Shown piece by piece: positions 23,953-32,343 of a DNA stretch of 64,000 nucleotides. The position numbers and the translations under genes are program-made. The notes under the pieces are model-generated. The model was not told where the DNA came from and made no database searches. It saw nothing but the letters and a program-made list of their open reading frames with translations. Within the stretch, counting starts at the first letter, position 1. The number at the start of each line of letters is the position of its first letter. Source of the DNA: Mesoflavibacter sp037029465 (lineage in GTDB: Bacteria > Bacteroidota > Bacteroidia > Flavobacteriales > Flavobacteriaceae); the NCBI RefSeq assembly GCF_037029465.1, contig NZ_JAYMEM010000026.1, positions 1-64,000 of the forward strand, in the 5' to 3' direction.

Positions 23953-24719
23953 GCTTTTACCGAGTTTAAAAAGTTAGTAAAAGCACGTTTGGCTTTATCA
24001 AATTGAGTTTGATCTACATTAAATTCGCCATACCAAATGTAATTGTACAAATAGGATGTGTAGGCAAATTGTTCTGAGATTTCAGGTGTTTTTATTTCGT
24101 ATTGATAATCGCTGTTTGTTTTTTCTGGATCGTAGTCTATTATTTCTTTTTCAGATAAACCTTTTAAGAGCCACAAATAGTAATATCTAATAGCAAGTCT
24201 GTAATTATTATTGCTTTCGGCTTCACTAATTAAAGCTTTAAAATTGGTGTGATGAATGTTGTTTTCTACATCAGTAACAGGAATAATACTTTTGTCTGAC
24301 GATTTGCCAAAAACCCAAGTCCCTTCTTTATTTACAATAGCTTTAAAGATGAAATAAATAACCAACAAGAAAATGATAACACCAGCAATTTTTAGCGCTA
24401 AATCTGTAGCTCTAGAGGCTTGACCAGCGTTTTGAATGTTAAATAGACTTTTTAGAAAATCTGAAACCGCTTTTTTAAATCGAGTCCACCAACCAGAACT
24501 AGCTTCGCTACGTTGGTAAACAAAATCATCATCTGTATATTTTTTAGATAAATCATCAAATTGTTTTGGTGAAACATAGCCACTATCGGTTGCAACCGAA
24601 TCTATAGCTTCTAAGTACTCATAGTCTTCATACACGTCTTGCGAGTGTTTTTGAAGTGCATTAGCTGTACCAAAAGCTAATAAAAATAAGATGATATGTA
24701 ATTTTAATAGTTTACTCAC
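23949..24719 (-). CDS. DUF4129 domain membrane protein
   Basis: 256 aa. Signal peptide 1-22, a membrane helix at about 112-130 (GVIIFLLVIYFIFKAIV), and a C-terminal DUF4129 region (about 165-250, with RLAIRYYYLWLLKGLSEKEI and YNYIWYGEFNVD). This domain occurs in transglutaminase-like membrane proteins and in MoxR operons. It overlaps its upstream neighbour by 8 nt and its downstream one by 4 nt, so translation is coupled throughout. Confidence 0.85.
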   Translation of the reverse strand: MSKLLKLHIILFLLAFGTANALQKHSQDVYEDYEYLEAIDSVATDSGYVSPKQFDDLSKKYTDDDFVYQRSEASSGWWTRFKKAVSDFLKSLFNIQNAGQASRATDLALKIAGVIIFLLVIYFIFKAIVNKEGTWVFGKSSDKSIIPVTDVENNIHHTNFKALISEAESNNNYRLAIRYYYLWLLKGLSEKEIIDYDPEKTNSDYQYEIKTPEISEQFAYTSYLYNYIWYGEFNVDQTQFDKAKRAFTNFLNSVKA

Positions 24720-25653
24720 CAGATCCTATTTGGTCAATAACGCTTTTAGTGTTTACGTTTTCGCTGGTTTCTTTTAAACCATAGTAAACAATACTTTGAT
24801 TAACCTGTATAATAGTTTGTAAAGTTGTACTGATAATAAAAGATATTACCGAAATAACGATAGCTAAAATTAAACTTCCAATAGACATATCTTCCATACC
24901 TACAGGTTCTTGTATAACAGTTATGCTTTGCACACCTTGCACAACACCTTGTATAAAACCAATACCCATTTGTATGACGTAAGCCATTAAATAAAAAATA
25001 CCAATACAACCAACAGCATGCCAAAACTTGCTACTAATTAGTTGCCAAGCATAACCAAAACTATCCCAAAAGTTACGTTTGTTATCTAATTGCTCTAAAA
25101 GCGTCATGTGGTAAAGGCTACTAAATATACCCACTAAAAAAGGTAGCGCTAAAATACCAACAATAGTAATTGCAAGTATAAAACCAACAATACCAAAGAC
25201 AATAGCTAGCGGAATTGCAAGAATAAATCCAAATACAACAAAGCCTAAAAGCTTACCAATGTTAGCTTTGTAACTATCTGTAATTTCTTTCATCCCAAAA
25301 TTAGTACCGTTATGTTTTTCAAAAAGTTTGAAATAAATAGGAGTGAAGGCATAAACTATAACCCAAAACACTATAGTTAGTATAACTACACCAATAATGG
25401 TAAGTATAAATGCACCAAAGTTTTCATTAGCAAACTGATCAAAAGCATCTGAAGCAGTTCCTCTAGTAGAAAAGTTATACATCAAAGATTCTGTATAAGT
25501 TTTAGTAATATAGTAGCTTACAACAGCTAAAACAATAATTAATGCGCCACTAATAGTGAAAAAATGAGTAAAGAAATGTTTACCATGTTCTTTTAAAAAG
25601 GTGAATGTATCTTGAAAAAACGAGTTAAAGTCTCTATTTTGATATAGTTGCAT
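24712..25653 (-). CDS. Six-helix membrane protein of the MoxR operon (DUF4013-like)
   Basis: 313 aa, about six membrane helices (near 35-52, 82-107, 133-160, 160-182, 210-232, 262-285). The repeated glycine and small-residue pattern in the middle helices resembles the DUF4013/glycerophosphodiester phosphodiesterase membrane region family. The N-terminus (MQLYQNRDFNSFFQDTFTFL) and C-terminus are cytosolic by charge. It overlaps the SpoIIM-like gene by 20 nt. A channel-like or scaffold role is guesswork. Confidence 0.75.
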   Translation of the reverse strand: MQLYQNRDFNSFFQDTFTFLKEHGKHFFTHFFTISGALIIVLAVVSYYITKTYTESLMYNFSTRGTASDAFDQFANENFGAFILTIIGVVILTIVFWVIVYAFTPIYFKLFEKHNGTNFGMKEITDSYKANIGKLLGFVVFGFILAIPLAIVFGIVGFILAITIVGILALPFLVGIFSSLYHMTLLEQLDNKRNFWDSFGYAWQLISSKFWHAVGCIGIFYLMAYVIQMGIGFIQGVVQGVQSITVIQEPVGMEDMSIGSLILAIVISVISFIISTTLQTIIQVNQSIVYYGLKETSENVNTKSVIDQIGSGE

Positions 25654-26617
25654 AGTTTAGTTTTGCTTTTCTGTTAACAATAAACGGATATATTAAATAG
25701 TAAAATGAAATTAAGCTTAATGTTGAAAGTATGATACCAATAGACAACCAGTTAGGCATCACATTAGAATATCTAGTCACATAACCTTCTAAAAAACCAG
25801 CAGCAATGGTAAAAGGAAATGTGCTAATTAAAATTTTTACACCAATTTTCACGCCTCTTTTAAAAGAAGTCATCCTGGAAAATGTTTTAGGAAACAATAT
25901 GCTAGCTCCTAAAATAAAACCAGCAGCACCTTCTATAACTATGGCAAAAATTTCCATAGCGCCATGTATCCAGATACCTCTAACGCTTTCCCAAAACACA
26001 TCTTCTTTTACAAACATATATTGAAATGAACCTAGCATAATCCCATTCTCCATTAAAACATAACCTGTACCTAAACCTCCAAAAATACCTAAAACAAAAG
26101 ATAAAATACCTACGTAAAGGTTGTTTAAGGTAATACCAAAAGCGCTTCCCCAATTACTACCGCTTTTGTATATAGCAACTGGATCACCTTTTTCAATATT
26201 TTCTAAAGTAAGATTAACATAGTGATCACCTAAAACTAATCTGATAAAAGCATCATCAAATTCAGCTGAAAGTGCGCCAATAGCAACAAAACTTAAAAAG
26301 ACAATAAAGGCATAAGCCACGTAACGTCTATATTCATAAACTATTAAAGGGACTTCAGTTTTCCAGAAATACACAAACCTATTAGTGTCTTGTCGCTTGG
26401 TTTTATAAATTTTCTGAAATGCTTTTGCCGCAAGATTATTAAGATATAAAACCGTTTTACTTTTTGGATAATACGTTTGTGCGTAGGACAAATCATTAAC
26501 CAATTGTGTGTAAAGTGAGGCTAATTCGTCAGGGTTTTTTAGTTGTTTTCCAAAAATAGCTTGTTCAAATTCTAGCCATTTTTCTTTGTTGGTTTTGATA
26601 AAAGCGACTTCTCTCAT
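25634..26617 (-). CDS. SpoIIM-like (stage II sporulation protein M family) membrane protein
   Basis: 327 aa. A cytosolic helical N-terminus (1-95; MREVAFIKTNKEKWLEFEQA), then about five membrane helices with GVKIGVKILISTFPFTIAAG and IWIHGAMEIFAIVIEGAAGF, the SpoIIM core signature. In non-sporulating Bacteroidota this gene opens the MoxR/DUF58 operon next to a divergent RDD gene, as here (79 nt between starts). Its job outside sporulation is unknown; SpoIIM itself belongs to a membrane remodelling complex. Confidence 0.85.
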   Translation of the reverse strand: MREVAFIKTNKEKWLEFEQAIFGKQLKNPDELASLYTQLVNDLSYAQTYYPKSKTVLYLNNLAAKAFQKIYKTKRQDTNRFVYFWKTEVPLIVYEYRRYVAYAFIVFLSFVAIGALSAEFDDAFIRLVLGDHYVNLTLENIEKGDPVAIYKSGSNWGSAFGITLNNLYVGILSFVLGIFGGLGTGYVLMENGIMLGSFQYMFVKEDVFWESVRGIWIHGAMEIFAIVIEGAAGFILGASILFPKTFSRMTSFKRGVKIGVKILISTFPFTIAAGFLEGYVTRYSNVMPNWLSIGIILSTLSLISFYYLIYPFIVNRKAKLNYATISK

Positions 26618-26696
26618 AAAGCAACCAAATCTACATATTTTTTATTTTAAAACCACTTTTAAGCGTTAAAAAAATGCTTACATTTGACCTTAGCTT

Positions 26697-27443
26697 ATGG
26701 TCAATATATCAATAAATACCACACAAAACGTTAACATAAACTTTGTCGCTGCTAGTGTTGGCGAACGTTTACTCGCATATATCATAGATTGGATTATTAA
26801 AATAGCATATTCAATTGTTGTATACCAAATTATGTTTAATGCTTTTAATTTTGAAGATTGGGCAAGAGATATGGACCAATGGTCTATCGGTGCGGTAGTA
26901 GTTTTCTTTTATCTTCCTGTTATTTTTTACTCTCTAATTTTTGAATCTGTTTTAGACGGACAAACACCAGGTAAGCGCGTATTAAAAATAAAAGTGGTTA
27001 AAATTGATGGTTATCAAGCCTCTTTTCCAGATTTTATCGTAAGATGGTTTTTTAGAATAGTAGACTTAAATATGTTTTCTGGTATTATTGGTTTAATAGC
27101 TGTTGTTACTAGCAATAAAAACCAAAGAATAGGAGATATGACCGCAGGAACAGGTGTTATTGCTTTAAAAAATAAAGTAAATATTAGTCATACTATTTTA
27201 GAAGAATTAAAGGAAGATTATACACCAACATATCCATCAGTTATTAAGTTGTCTGATAATGATGTACGTATAATTAAAGAAACCTATTTAGCGGCAAAAA
27301 AATCTAAAGACTACGCTACTTTAATTAAGTTAAGAACCAAGGTAATAGATGTAATGGAAATAAGACAACAAGTTGAAAGTAATGATATGGAATTTATTTC
27401 AACAGTTATAAAAGATTACAACTATTACACCCAAAACATGTAA
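26697..27443 (+). CDS. RDD family membrane protein
   Basis: 248 aa. Residues 20-155 form the RDD domain, with the R-D-D residues in VGERLLAYIIDW (Arg, Asp), GQTPGKRVLKIKVVK and NQRIGDMTAG; three helices. The C-terminal 80 residues are a soluble helical extension. RDD proteins are thought to be ion or small-solute transporters. TACATTTG (26679-26686) matches the -7 consensus and puts the transcription start only a few bases before the ATG. It is divergent from the SpoIIM-MoxR operon, with which it is usually linked. Confidence 0.87.
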   Translation: MVNISINTTQNVNINFVAASVGERLLAYIIDWIIKIAYSIVVYQIMFNAFNFEDWARDMDQWSIGAVVVFFYLPVIFYSLIFESVLDGQTPGKRVLKIKVVKIDGYQASFPDFIVRWFFRIVDLNMFSGIIGLIAVVTSNKNQRIGDMTAGTGVIALKNKVNISHTILEELKEDYTPTYPSVIKLSDNDVRIIKETYLAAKKSKDYATLIKLRTKVIDVMEIRQQVESNDMEFISTVIKDYNYYTQNM

Positions 27444-27548
27444 GCAGAGAACCACTTTTTTTAAGTTTGAATCATTTTTACTGAGTTTCATATTGAGCAA
27501 ATTCGAAGTATCTTTTACAATTAAAACTTTAAATACAATTACAATCCA

Positions 27549-28151
27549 ATGTTTTACATCATCGATATTTTAGGAACCATTGCTTTTGCAATTTCTGGAG
27601 TACTTGTTGCGCTAAATAAGCGTATGGATGCATTTGGTATTTTAATAATTGCGTTTGTAACAGCTGTTGGTGGCGGAACGTTAAGAGATGTTTTAATTGG
27701 CGAAACACCTGTAAGTTGGATGAAAGACATGAGCTATGCTTACTTTATTTTTGGAGCAACTGTTTTTGCTGTTGTCTTCAGAAATAAAATAGATTACTTA
27801 CGTAAATCACTGTTTTTATTTGATACTATCGGTATTGGTTTATATACTGTCATTGGAATTGAAAAAGGAATTTCAGCAGATTTACATCCCGTAATTTGTG
27901 TTTTTTTAGGTACGATGAGTGCGTGTTTTGGCGGCGTAATAAGAGATATTTTATGTAACGAAATACCTGTAATTTTCAGAAAAGAAGTTTATGCAACAGC
28001 ATGTATTTTAGGAGGCGTTACATACTTTGCAGTTAGCCAATTACCAATTGTTACTAATTTTGTGTTTGTAATTTCTGGAGCAGTTGTTATTATTGTTAGG
28101 TTAATTGCAGTAAAGTTTAAAGTAAGTTTACCAAGTCTTTACAAAGATTAA
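27549..28151 (+). CDS. TRIC cation channel family protein (UPF0126, YicG-like)
   Basis: 200 aa, seven helices formed by two repeats of an inverted three-helix unit. Each repeat carries the conserved GG..RD motif: GGGTLRDVLIGETPV (residues 40-54) and GGVIRDILCNEIPV (about 128-141). These are prokaryotic relatives of trimeric intracellular cation channels. The stop is 4 nt from the stop of the convergent PPIase gene, with no terminator between. Confidence 0.9.
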   Translation: MFYIIDILGTIAFAISGVLVALNKRMDAFGILIIAFVTAVGGGTLRDVLIGETPVSWMKDMSYAYFIFGATVFAVVFRNKIDYLRKSLFLFDTIGIGLYTVIGIEKGISADLHPVICVFLGTMSACFGGVIRDILCNEIPVIFRKEVYATACILGGVTYFAVSQLPIVTNFVFVISGAVVIIVRLIAVKFKVSLPSLYKD

Positions 28152-28155
28152 AAGA

Positions 28156-28863
28156 CTACTCTAAAACCTCTACAGTTTCTATATATACATTAATAAAAGG
28201 CCAATCAGACTCGTCTGTTTTTACGGTGTTTATTTTATCAACAACGTCCATGCCTTCAATCACTTTTCCAAAAATGGTATAATCACCATCAAGATGAAAA
28301 GCGTCTTGTTGCGTGATAAAAAACTCGTATGGAGACGCCAATTTATGAGGGTTTTCAATTTCACTACTAGGCATAGAAATGACACCACGATGGTGTGTAA
28401 ATCCGCGTTTTGTATCGGTTGGTAATAGATAATGACCTATTTTTCTGCGTTTTCTTGCAACTCTAATATCATCTGTATTTCCACCTTGAATAATAAAGTT
28501 TTTAACCACACGATGAAACTGAGTATTGTCAAAAGCACCAATTTTTGCTAGATAGATAAAGTTAGCACGATGAAACTTAGTTTCATTAAACAATAAAATA
28601 TCAATATTGCCTTTATTTGTTTTAATTCGCACTTTATTTTCTGGGTTGTCTTTTTCGTATTCTAAGAAAAAGTCCATTGCGTTTTCTTCCGTTAGGTAAG
28701 GATATTTCTTTTTCTTAACGGTATCTTTTTTTACTGTTTTAGTTTCAGTTTTTACTGTATCTATAACTTGTTTGGTTTCGGTATTATTAGATTTAGTCTT
28801 AGATTGCTTATCTTCACAATTAAATAAAACAAGACAAAGACTAAAAAAAAGTAATAGGCGCAT
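28156..28863 (-). CDS. Lipoprotein peptidyl-prolyl cis-trans isomerase, cyclophilin type
   Basis: 235 aa from the ATG at 28863, which gives a clean lipoprotein signal (MRLLLFFSLCLVLFNC, lipobox LFNC); an ATG at 28893 would run into the divergent gene. A Lys/Thr-rich linker (20-55) precedes the cyclophilin domain (about 70-235), with FHRVVKNFIIQGGNTDDI and the downstream GVISMPSSEIENPHKLASPY replacing the usual SQFF substrate motif; YEFFITQQDA is the match. It probably assists folding of exported proteins in the periplasm. Confidence 0.88.
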   Translation of the reverse strand: MRLLLFFSLCLVLFNCEDKQSKTKSNNTETKQVIDTVKTETKTVKKDTVKKKKYPYLTEENAMDFFLEYEKDNPENKVRIKTNKGNIDILLFNETKFHRANFIYLAKIGAFDNTQFHRVVKNFIIQGGNTDDIRVARKRRKIGHYLLPTDTKRGFTHHRGVISMPSSEIENPHKLASPYEFFITQQDAFHLDGDYTIFGKVIEGMDVVDKINTVKTDESDWPFINVYIETVEVLE

Positions 28864-28870
28864 TTTTAAA

Positions 28871-29512
28871 ATGAATTTTAAGGATTTTAGCATAGCATTG
28901 CCAAAAATAAAAAATATCCCACTACCAGCCGAAGCATCTCAATTTAAAATGGCGCCACCATATCGTGAAGCGCTATTAAAACAGCAAAAAGAGAAGATGA
29001 AACATGCTAGGCAAAGTGCTGTTATGGCGTTGTTTTACCCAGATTTAGAGTTACAAACCAAGCTTATTTTAATTCTAAGAAAAACTTACAAAGGTGTACA
29101 CTCGGCACAAGTTGGTTTTCCTGGTGGAAAAGTAGAACATTCTGACCAAAATTTAATGCAAACTGCTTTAAGAGAAACCCACGAAGAAGTTGGTGTACAT
29201 CCAAAAATAATTAAGGTGTATAAAGAAATGACGCAAGTTTATATTCCGCCAAGCAACTTTGTAGTTCAGCCTTATTTAGGCATTGCAGAGCAAACACCAA
29301 AATTTGTCAAACAAGAGACGGAAGTAGAAGATTTGATAGAAGTTTACTTAAAAGATTTGCTAAGTGATAACAACCTAACACACAAAAAAGTACAGACCAG
29401 TTACGGTATTGAGGTTGAGGTGCCTGCTTTTTATTTAAACAATCATTTAGTTTGGGGAGCAACAGCAATGATGCTTAGTGAAGTTAAAGACTTACTAAAA
29501 CAAGCGTTATAA
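28871..29512 (+). CDS. CoA pyrophosphatase, NUDIX family (NudL/UPF0035 type)
   Basis: 213 aa from the ATG at 28871. The NudL signature AQVGFPGGKVEHSDQNLMQT and the NUDIX helix ALRETHEEVGV span about 80-110. As in NudL, the first glutamate of the standard box is not in its usual place. It hydrolyses CoA to 3',5'-ADP and 4'-phosphopantetheine and needs Mg or Mn. Its start lies just 7 nt from the divergent PPIase start, so its promoter must lie within the PPIase coding region or in the overlap. Confidence 0.87.
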   Translation: MNFKDFSIALPKIKNIPLPAEASQFKMAPPYREALLKQQKEKMKHARQSAVMALFYPDLELQTKLILILRKTYKGVHSAQVGFPGGKVEHSDQNLMQTALRETHEEVGVHPKIIKVYKEMTQVYIPPSNFVVQPYLGIAEQTPKFVKQETEVEDLIEVYLKDLLSDNNLTHKKVQTSYGIEVEVPAFYLNNHLVWGATAMMLSEVKDLLKQAL

Positions 29513-29559
29513 GTGCTTTGATTTATTATATTTGTATCTCCTAAAAATGAAATTACACT

Positions 29560-30363
29560 ATGGGATTATTTAAAAAAAATCCTTTCGGACATATACTTTT
29601 TGTAAAAAAATGGTTAATCAGAATCTTAGGTCTTTTAACGCACAGACGCTATAGAGGCTTTAATGAGCTACAAATTGAAGGTTCTGAAATTATTAGACAA
29701 TTACCAGATACAAACGTTTTATTTATATCAAATCATCAAACGTATTTTGCAGATGTTATTGCTATGTTTCATGTGTTTAACGCTGCATTATCAAACCGTC
29801 AAGATAATATTAAAAATGTAGGTTATTTATGGAATCCTAAGCTTAATATGTATTATGTGGCAGCAAAAGAGACCATGAAATCTGGTTTAATACCAAAGAT
29901 TTTTGCTTACACTGGATCTATAAGTATAGAGCGTACTTGGCGTAGTCAAGGAAAAGATGTTAATCGTCAAGTAAAAATGAGTGATATTTCTGCAATAAAA
30001 CGCGCTTTAGATGATGGTTGGGTTGTTACATTTCCGCAAGGAACCACAACACCTTTTAAGCCTATTAGAAAAGGAACAGCTCATATTATAAAACATTACA
30101 AACCAGTAGTTGTACCTATTGTAATTGATGGTTTTAGAAGAAGTTTTGATAAAAAAGGACTAAGAATTAAAAAGAAAAACGTCTATCAAACTTTTGAAAT
30201 TAAAGAACCTTTACAAATTGATTACGAGAATGAAAGTATCCAAGATATTGTTGAAAAAATAGAATACGCTATAGAGCAGCATCCTTCATTTTTAAAAGTA
30301 ATCCCAGAAAAAGAATTACTTGCTCAAGAAGAACTTAATAAGCAACGAGAATTTTTAGGTTAA
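29560..30363 (+). CDS. 1-acyl-sn-glycerol-3-phosphate acyltransferase-like protein
   Basis: 267 aa. PlsC-type domain (about 45-210). The catalytic motif reads SNHQTYFADV, with five residues between His and Asp instead of the usual four. The second glycerolipid motif is FPQGTTTPF instead of FPEGTR, and PVVVPIVIDGFRR is the fourth block. The variation suggests a distinct acceptor lipid. The gene follows the CoA pyrophosphatase on the same strand (47 nt); TATATTTG at 29527-29534 is a -7 candidate for it. Its end overlaps the convergent gene by 4 nt. Confidence 0.85.
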   Translation: MGLFKKNPFGHILFVKKWLIRILGLLTHRRYRGFNELQIEGSEIIRQLPDTNVLFISNHQTYFADVIAMFHVFNAALSNRQDNIKNVGYLWNPKLNMYYVAAKETMKSGLIPKIFAYTGSISIERTWRSQGKDVNRQVKMSDISAIKRALDDGWVVTFPQGTTTPFKPIRKGTAHIIKHYKPVVVPIVIDGFRRSFDKKGLRIKKKNVYQTFEIKEPLQIDYENESIQDIVEKIEYAIEQHPSFLKVIPEKELLAQEELNKQREFLG

Positions 30364-30857
30364 AATTCTTCATTTTCTGCAATTTCATTTTTTGTTTTTT
30401 GATAAAATAAAATTGCTAGATATATCAAATTAATATAGTAAGTAATTGAACGGATTCCGTGTAGGTAAATATTTGATTTTTGTCCTTCAATGTAGTTTTT
30501 GAAATTATCAGCATATGTATCATTTACATAAGAATTGATAAATGAAAACTGAAAAAACTCTAAAGGTTGTATTGTAAAAAAAGTTACTATTACTAAGACT
30601 AAGTATCTTAAAGGTTTCTCTAGTATTTTTTTACTGTTTTTTGTAATCCAATTAATAGCAAAATTTGAAGCTATTATAAAATATAGGACATATACAATGT
30701 TCTCAATTAATGAAATATAGATTGCATCTAAATCATTAATTATAAGTATGTTTTTAATGTTTTCTGTTAGGAAAATTGAAGATTCAAAAATGAAATAAAT
30801 TCCAAAAACACCTATCCCTAAAAGAGTAATTATTTCATACTTTTTTAAACTCTCCAA
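30360..30857 (-). CDS. Membrane protein of the ECF sigma operon, unknown
   Basis: 165 aa, four predicted helices (about 12-30, 42-64, 80-100, 130-150). No recognised family. The start is 1 nt from the stop of the upstream 210-aa membrane protein, so it is the third gene of the sigma factor operon. A sensory or anti-sigma accessory role is possible from context only. Confidence 0.65.
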   Translation of the reverse strand: MESLKKYEIITLLGIGVFGIYFIFESSIFLTENIKNILIINDLDAIYISLIENIVYVLYFIIASNFAINWITKNSKKILEKPLRYLVLVIVTFFTIQPLEFFQFSFINSYVNDTYADNFKNYIEGQKSNIYLHGIRSITYYINLIYLAILFYQKTKNEIAENEEF

Positions 30858-30858
30858 A

Positions 30859-31491
30859 CTAAACTTCCATTTTCTTAAGTTCGTTATAATTCTTATTAAG
30901 ACGTTTTAATAAAATACCATAAAGTAATTTATAAAACAACCAAATTACAACTCCAAAAATTAAAGTAGCTATAACAAAAGCACCTATCATAAAAATGTAT
31001 TGTTTAGTGTTAAAGTGCTCTATTTGAGCGGCTAATTGTGGATCGTGACCAGAAGTATAAACAAATCCAAATACCATAGAAACAAATACCATTGCAAGGT
31101 TATAAATCACATAATATCTTATAACTTTTCTAGTTTTAAGTATGTTTTTCATTAGCTTTCTGGCGCTATCTGTAACCGAAATGTTTTTGTATGATTTATA
31201 CAACAGATAAACAAAAAGTAAAATTACAGCATAGGTGAAAATTGTAATACCAATAAATAGGTTGTCTTTGTACATGTCTTGAAGCTGCTGCTTATAGCCA
31301 TCTGAAGAAAACATTGGAATTGTATTAATCAGTATCCAAAACGCAAGTTCAGCTATACTAATGTAAAACAATGTTTTAACTATGCTTGACGATTTTTTAT
31401 GTAACATGGCATACAAATCACTACTTGATTTTTTTTCAAAAGTGTTATCACTTTTTTGCCAATCTTTTTTTAATAACTCTAATTCATCCAT
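30859..31491 (-). CDS. Membrane protein downstream of an ECF sigma factor, putative anti-sigma
   Basis: 210 aa. Soluble N-terminus (MDELELLKKDWQKSDNTFEK) followed by four helices (about 38-57, 75-97, 122-143, 160-195). Proteins with this N-terminus directly after ECF sigma genes are common in Flavobacteriaceae. The coupling (3 nt after the sigma stop) suggests a membrane-bound partner that holds the sigma factor, but no classical zinc anti-sigma motif is present. Confidence 0.7.
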   Translation of the reverse strand: MDELELLKKDWQKSDNTFEKKSSSDLYAMLHKKSSSIVKTLFYISIAELAFWILINTIPMFSSDGYKQQLQDMYKDNLFIGITIFTYAVILLFVYLLYKSYKNISVTDSARKLMKNILKTRKVIRYYVIYNLAMVFVSMVFGFVYTSGHDPQLAAQIEHFNTKQYIFMIGAFVIATLIFGVVIWLFYKLLYGILLKRLNKNYNELKKMEV

Positions 31492-31494
31492 AGC

Positions 31495-31989
31495 TTACGG
31501 ATTTAAAATGGTTTTTAGCTTTTTTTTCACTCTATTCATTTTCACTCTTGCATTAACTTCGCTAATTCCCAAAGTGTCGCTTATTTCTCTATAATCTTTA
31601 TCCTCTAGATATAAAAATACCAGAGCTTTTTCAATATCGTTTAATTGGTGTACAGCTTGATACATTAATTTTAATTGTTCTTCTTCTGTACTATCATATT
31701 CTTCTGCACTAATTTTAAATTGTATGGCATCAAACTCTTGCGTTTTTATACGACGTTTTGATTTACGATACAAGGTAATAGCAGTGTTTAAGCCAACTCT
31801 GTACATCCAAGTTGTAAATTTACTATCGCCTCTAAACTTCGGGAACGCTTTCCATAATTGTATGGTTATCTCCTGAAATAAGTCGTTATGCGCATCATAA
31901 TTATCTGTATAAAGTCTACATACTTTATGCACAATATTTTGATGCTTTTCTAGTAATTCTACAAAATTATGTTCTGATGGTTTATCCAA
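31495..31989 (-). CDS. RNA polymerase sigma-70 factor, ECF subfamily
   Basis: 164 aa. Region 2 (about 14-85): HKVCRLYTDNYDAHNDLFQE and FTTWMYRVGLNTAITLYRK. Region 4 (about 107-160): YREISDTLGISEVNARVKMN with a helix-turn-helix. First gene of a three-gene operon with two membrane proteins. A good promoter lies upstream at 32042-32073, a housekeeping type, so basal transcription need not depend on the sigma itself. Regulon unknown. Confidence 0.9.
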   Translation of the reverse strand: MDKPSEHNFVELLEKHQNIVHKVCRLYTDNYDAHNDLFQEITIQLWKAFPKFRGDSKFTTWMYRVGLNTAITLYRKSKRRIKTQEFDAIQFKISAEEYDSTEEEQLKLMYQAVHQLNDIEKALVFLYLEDKDYREISDTLGISEVNARVKMNRVKKKLKTILNP

Positions 31990-32041
31990 TATATTTTAGT
32001 TAGTTGTACTTATTTGTAGCTTAAATAAAGAAGTTGTTACA

Positions 32042-32073
32042 CAAATTTAGAATTATTTTTTGTGCAGCTACAA
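32042..32073 (-). promoter_or_regulatory. Promoter of the ECF sigma operon
   Basis: On the minus strand: TTG (32073-32071), 21 nt, TAAATTTG (32049-32042), a full match to TAnnTTTG, giving a leader of about 45-50 nt. Confidence 0.55.
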
Positions 32074-32162
32074 TTCATCATAAAAAAATAACAGTTCAGT
32101 ATTTCACTTTTTAAAAACTTAAACTCTTGATAGATATTTGCCTTGTAATTAAAACACAAACC

Positions 32163-32342
32163 ATGTTTAAACTCGTATTAATAATTGTAATGGCACTAAC
32201 AGGACAAGTAAAAAGCTTAAACAAACCTTTAGTGGTAAAGGCAGATAAAACACCTATTTTTACTACCTTTAATCCATGTCAAAACACTAATATTTACAGC
32301 AAAAATAAATGCTTGTTAATTTTAGAAACTAACAAAAAGTAA
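32163..32342 (+). CDS. Small exported peptide preceding a sensor kinase
   Basis: 59 aa from the ATG at 32163. Residues 1-18 are a signal-like hydrophobic segment (MFKLVLIIVMALTGQVKS). The mature part of about 41 residues has two cysteines (FNPCQN, NKCLL) and basic residues. The stop is one base from the kinase start (TAAGATG), so translation is coupled. No family recognised. It could be a leader peptide, a secreted ligand or a small membrane partner of the kinase. Confidence 0.55.
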   Translation: MFKLVLIIVMALTGQVKSLNKPLVVKADKTPIFTTFNPCQNTNIYSKNKCLLILETNKK

Positions 32343-32343
32343 G

